From: Chloroflexales bacterium
GTDB lineage: Bacteria > Chloroflexota > Chloroflexia > Chloroflexales > Chloroflexaceae
Assembly: GCA_013336035.1 (NCBI GenBank)
Contig: JAAXUL010000287.1
Location: 1-8,672 of the forward strand
DNA: 8,672 nt
Direction of reading: 5' to 3'
Shown here: piece by piece, positions 7,080 through 8,672 of the stretch
Numbering within the stretch: the stretch's first letter is position 1
Layout of the letters: each line of letters starts with the position of its first letter
Program-made: the position numbers and the translations under genes
The notes under the pieces: generated by a model
The model's database searches: none
What the model was told of the DNA's origin: nothing
What the model saw: the letters and a program-made list of their open reading frames with translations, nothing else

Positions 7080-8474
7080 TTAATCCTCGCGCAGGGCCAG
7101 GGCCGGGCTGGTCCTGCTCATCTTGAGGGCCGGGTAGATGCCGGCGATGATGGCGGCCACCAGGGCCACAGCCAGGGCCTGCGCGAACAGGGCCGGGTCC
7201 AGGCTCAGCTCGAGCGTCCAGCCGAACGAGCGCCGGTTGATCACATAGACCAGGATCACGGCCAGGGCCAGGCCAAGCGGCGCCGCCAGCAGCCCCGCCG
7301 TCAGGCCGATCAGGCTGGTCTGGGCTAGCACCAGGCCCCAGAGCTGGCCGGGCGTCAGGCCGTTGGCCCGCAGCATGGCCAGCTCGCGGGCCCGCTCGAG
7401 CTGCAGGGCCATCAGGGCGCTGAGGACGCCGATGAAGGCGACGATCGTCGCCAGCAGCTGCAGCACCGCCGTGATCGCGAAGGTGCGGTCGAAGATCGCC
7501 AGGGTGCCCTCGCGCAGGGCCCGGTTCGAGCCGATCGCCAGCTCGGCGCCGCCCGCGGCCGCCCGCAGCCGCGCCACCAGCTCGTCCACCCCGGTCCCAT
7601 CGGCCGCGTAGAGCGCCAGCGACGAGATGGCCGGGTCGTCCCAGCTGGCCCGGTAGGTGGCGTAGGCCATACGGATGAGGCCCCGGTCGGAGGTGTAGTC
7701 GTAGTAGACCCCGGCGATGGGGAAGGCCCGCGGGCCGCGGTCGGTGCGCAGGGTCAGCGTGTCGCCGACGCCGAGGCCGGCGCGGTAGGCCAGGGGCTCG
7801 GAGATCAGGATGGCGCCGGAGGCCCAGGCGGCCCAGGTCGCGTCGCCGCCGCCGTCGCGGAAGCGCAGGGCCCGGCGCACGCGCTCGACCGGCGCGTCGA
7901 CGGCCACCAGGGTGGTCGGCCCGCTGGGCGTAGCGACCTGGACGTTGCGCAGGCGGGTGACGGCGGCCACACCCTCGACGGCCACCAGGTCGGCCACAAG
8001 CCCCGGGTCGATGGTCGTGTCGACGCGGTTGGCGCTGTTCGAGGGCGCCGCGACATACACGTCGGCCACCAGGGTCTGGTCGAGCCAGGCGATCACGGTC
8101 TGGCGGAAGCTGCCGACCATGATCCCGACGCCGATGGTGACGCTGATCGCGATCATCAGGGCGGCTACGGCCACGGCGGTGCGCGAGAGGGTCGCCTCAA
8201 TATCGCGGGCGGCCATGCGCCCAAGCAGGCCGAAGGCGGCGCCGAGGGCCGGGCGGGCCAGGCGCATCAGCCCCACGGTCAGCAGGGGCGTCAGCAGGGC
8301 CGCGCCGATCACGATCACGAAGAGGCCCCCGTAGGCCAGCGGAAGCGACGCCGCGCCGCTGATGGGGCCGGTCCATTGCAGAGAAGTGAGCAGGTCGCCA
8401 TCGTAGCCAACCGACAGGCCAACGCCTTCGGACACCTCGGCTCCGGCATCGCTGGCGCCGAGCCGGCGCGCCAT
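7080..8474 (-). pseudogene. C-terminal part of an FtsX-family ABC permease, truncated at its 5' end and joined to a PmbA-like piece
   Basis: Residues from about 46 onward of this 464-residue frame are the second half of an FtsX/MacB-type permease of the kind that exports lipoproteins or drugs, or does mechanical envelope work, with a separate ATPase. Membrane segments lie near 48-70, 99-121, 332-355, 380-410 and 430-450, with a large extracytoplasmic MacB-like domain at about 122-330. LERARELAMLRANGLT (359-374) resembles the coupling helix, and the end IYPALKMSRTSPALALRED is typical. Relatives I know with two such repeats run to about 800 residues, so the first repeat is missing. Residues 1-22 instead look like PmbA (separate entry). 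The ATG at 8474 lies inside that foreign piece and has no Shine-Dalgarno. The frame is open upstream only to a TAA at 8523-8525. No ATPase gene is in the window. A truncated gene or an assembly join is likelier than a working protein. Confidence 0.75.
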
Positions 8475-8519
8475 CGCGAGGGTGTCTTCGACGATCTGCT
8501 GGAAGTGTTCGCGCCGGAG
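8409..8519 (-). pseudogene. pmbA: Short fragment resembling the N-terminus of PmbA/TldE metalloprotease
   Basis: The minus frame reads LRREHFQQIVEDTLAMARR, then LGASDAGAEVSEGVGLSV, in the same frame as the downstream permease. GASDAGAEVSEGVGLSV closely matches my recollection of the start of PmbA (TldE), the partner of TldD in a cytoplasmic zinc protease, and particularly of betaproteobacterial copies. The usual continuation (SVRKGEVE, then YNRDKG-like) is absent; GYDGDLLTSLQW and permease sequence follow instead. On the 5' side there is no start codon, and TAA (8523-8525) lies two codons before the match. So about 37 residues survive, cut on both sides. The identification rests on memory of the family and needs a database search. 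Confidence 0.5.
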
Positions 8520-8672
8520 ATATTACCGGTGAAATGATAGATGAAAGCAAGCGAAAACTATTCAGAGATATAAAGAATATCCGAGCAATCAAATAGTGCC
8601 CTACCTGATTTCCTGACTTCGACAAGCTCAGTCGAAACGAGTTCCAGATTCGGTGTTGTATGAAAGTTTTTG
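8520..8672. other. AT-rich stretch without a gene
   Basis: Base composition drops sharply at about 8520, from very GC-rich to visibly AT-rich, exactly where the PmbA-like coding ends. Frames here are short and unlike proteins. The only structure found is the inverted repeat at 8618-8636. The change of composition suggests DNA of another origin, or an intergenic region joined by rearrangement or assembly. Confidence 0.6.
8618..8636. repeat. Small inverted repeat of the dispersed TTCGAC...GTCGAA type
   Basis: TTCGAC (8618-8623) and GTCGAA (8631-8636) form a perfect 6-bp inverted repeat around AAGCTCA. From memory, near-identical units (CTTCGACAAGCTCAG...) occur as dispersed intergenic repeats in genomes of several phyla, so this is probably a REP-like element. 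Only one copy is in the window, so repetition cannot be shown here. Confidence 0.5.

Noticed and set aside
8534..8596. Short plus-strand frame of 20 codons in the AT-rich tail
   Set aside because: It has no ribosome binding site or recognisable sequence and is too short to separate from chance.
8197..8625. A 142-codon minus-strand frame starting with TTG in the AT-rich tail
   Set aside because: Its first third is translated from the inverted repeat and AT-rich DNA, and the rest is an out-of-frame reading of the permease. No ribosome binding site is seen.

Overview
The window is GC-rich over almost its whole length and every convincing gene lies on the minus strand, so the order of reading is right to left. 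Gene content (multi-domain PAS/GAF signalling enzymes, a two-repeat FtsX-type permease, a CX4C thioredoxin-fold lipoprotein) and protein style suggest a high-GC Chloroflexota-like bacterium. That assignment is my inference from protein appearance, not from a marker gene.

Layout from right to left: (a) 8520-8672, an AT-rich stretch without a gene, carrying a small inverted repeat; (b) 8409-8519, a short piece resembling the N-terminus of the PmbA/TldE protease; (c) 7080-8408, the C-terminal part of an FtsX-family ABC permease, joined in frame to the PmbA-like piece; (d) 6089-7003, a secreted lipoprotein with a CX4C thioredoxin fold, preceded by a perfect TATAAT box and a 22-bp palindrome; (e) 3585-5915, a PAS-PAS-GAF-GAF-HD-GYP protein with a leader that holds a terminator-like hairpin; (f) 2460-3530, low-specificity L-threonine aldolase; (g) 577-2433, a GAF-GAF-GGDEF diguanylate cyclase; (h) 1-526, the N-terminal third of a Bcr/CflA-type drug exporter that changes abruptly, still in frame, into an unrelated secreted-type beta domain.

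The centre is a coherent c-di-GMP signalling block. A predicted c-di-GMP hydrolase and a predicted c-di-GMP synthase flank a PLP aldolase, with gaps of 54 and 26 bp, which could be one transcript. The lipoprotein and permease are envelope functions and seem to have their own transcription units.

Both ends of the window look rearranged. The foreign-looking pieces are about 154 nt at the left, and about 111 nt plus 153 nt at the right. These sizes are close to short sequencing reads, so chimeric assembly at contig ends is the first explanation to exclude before reading them as real gene fusions. I found no CRISPR array, tRNA, rRNA, transposase or clear new defence system.
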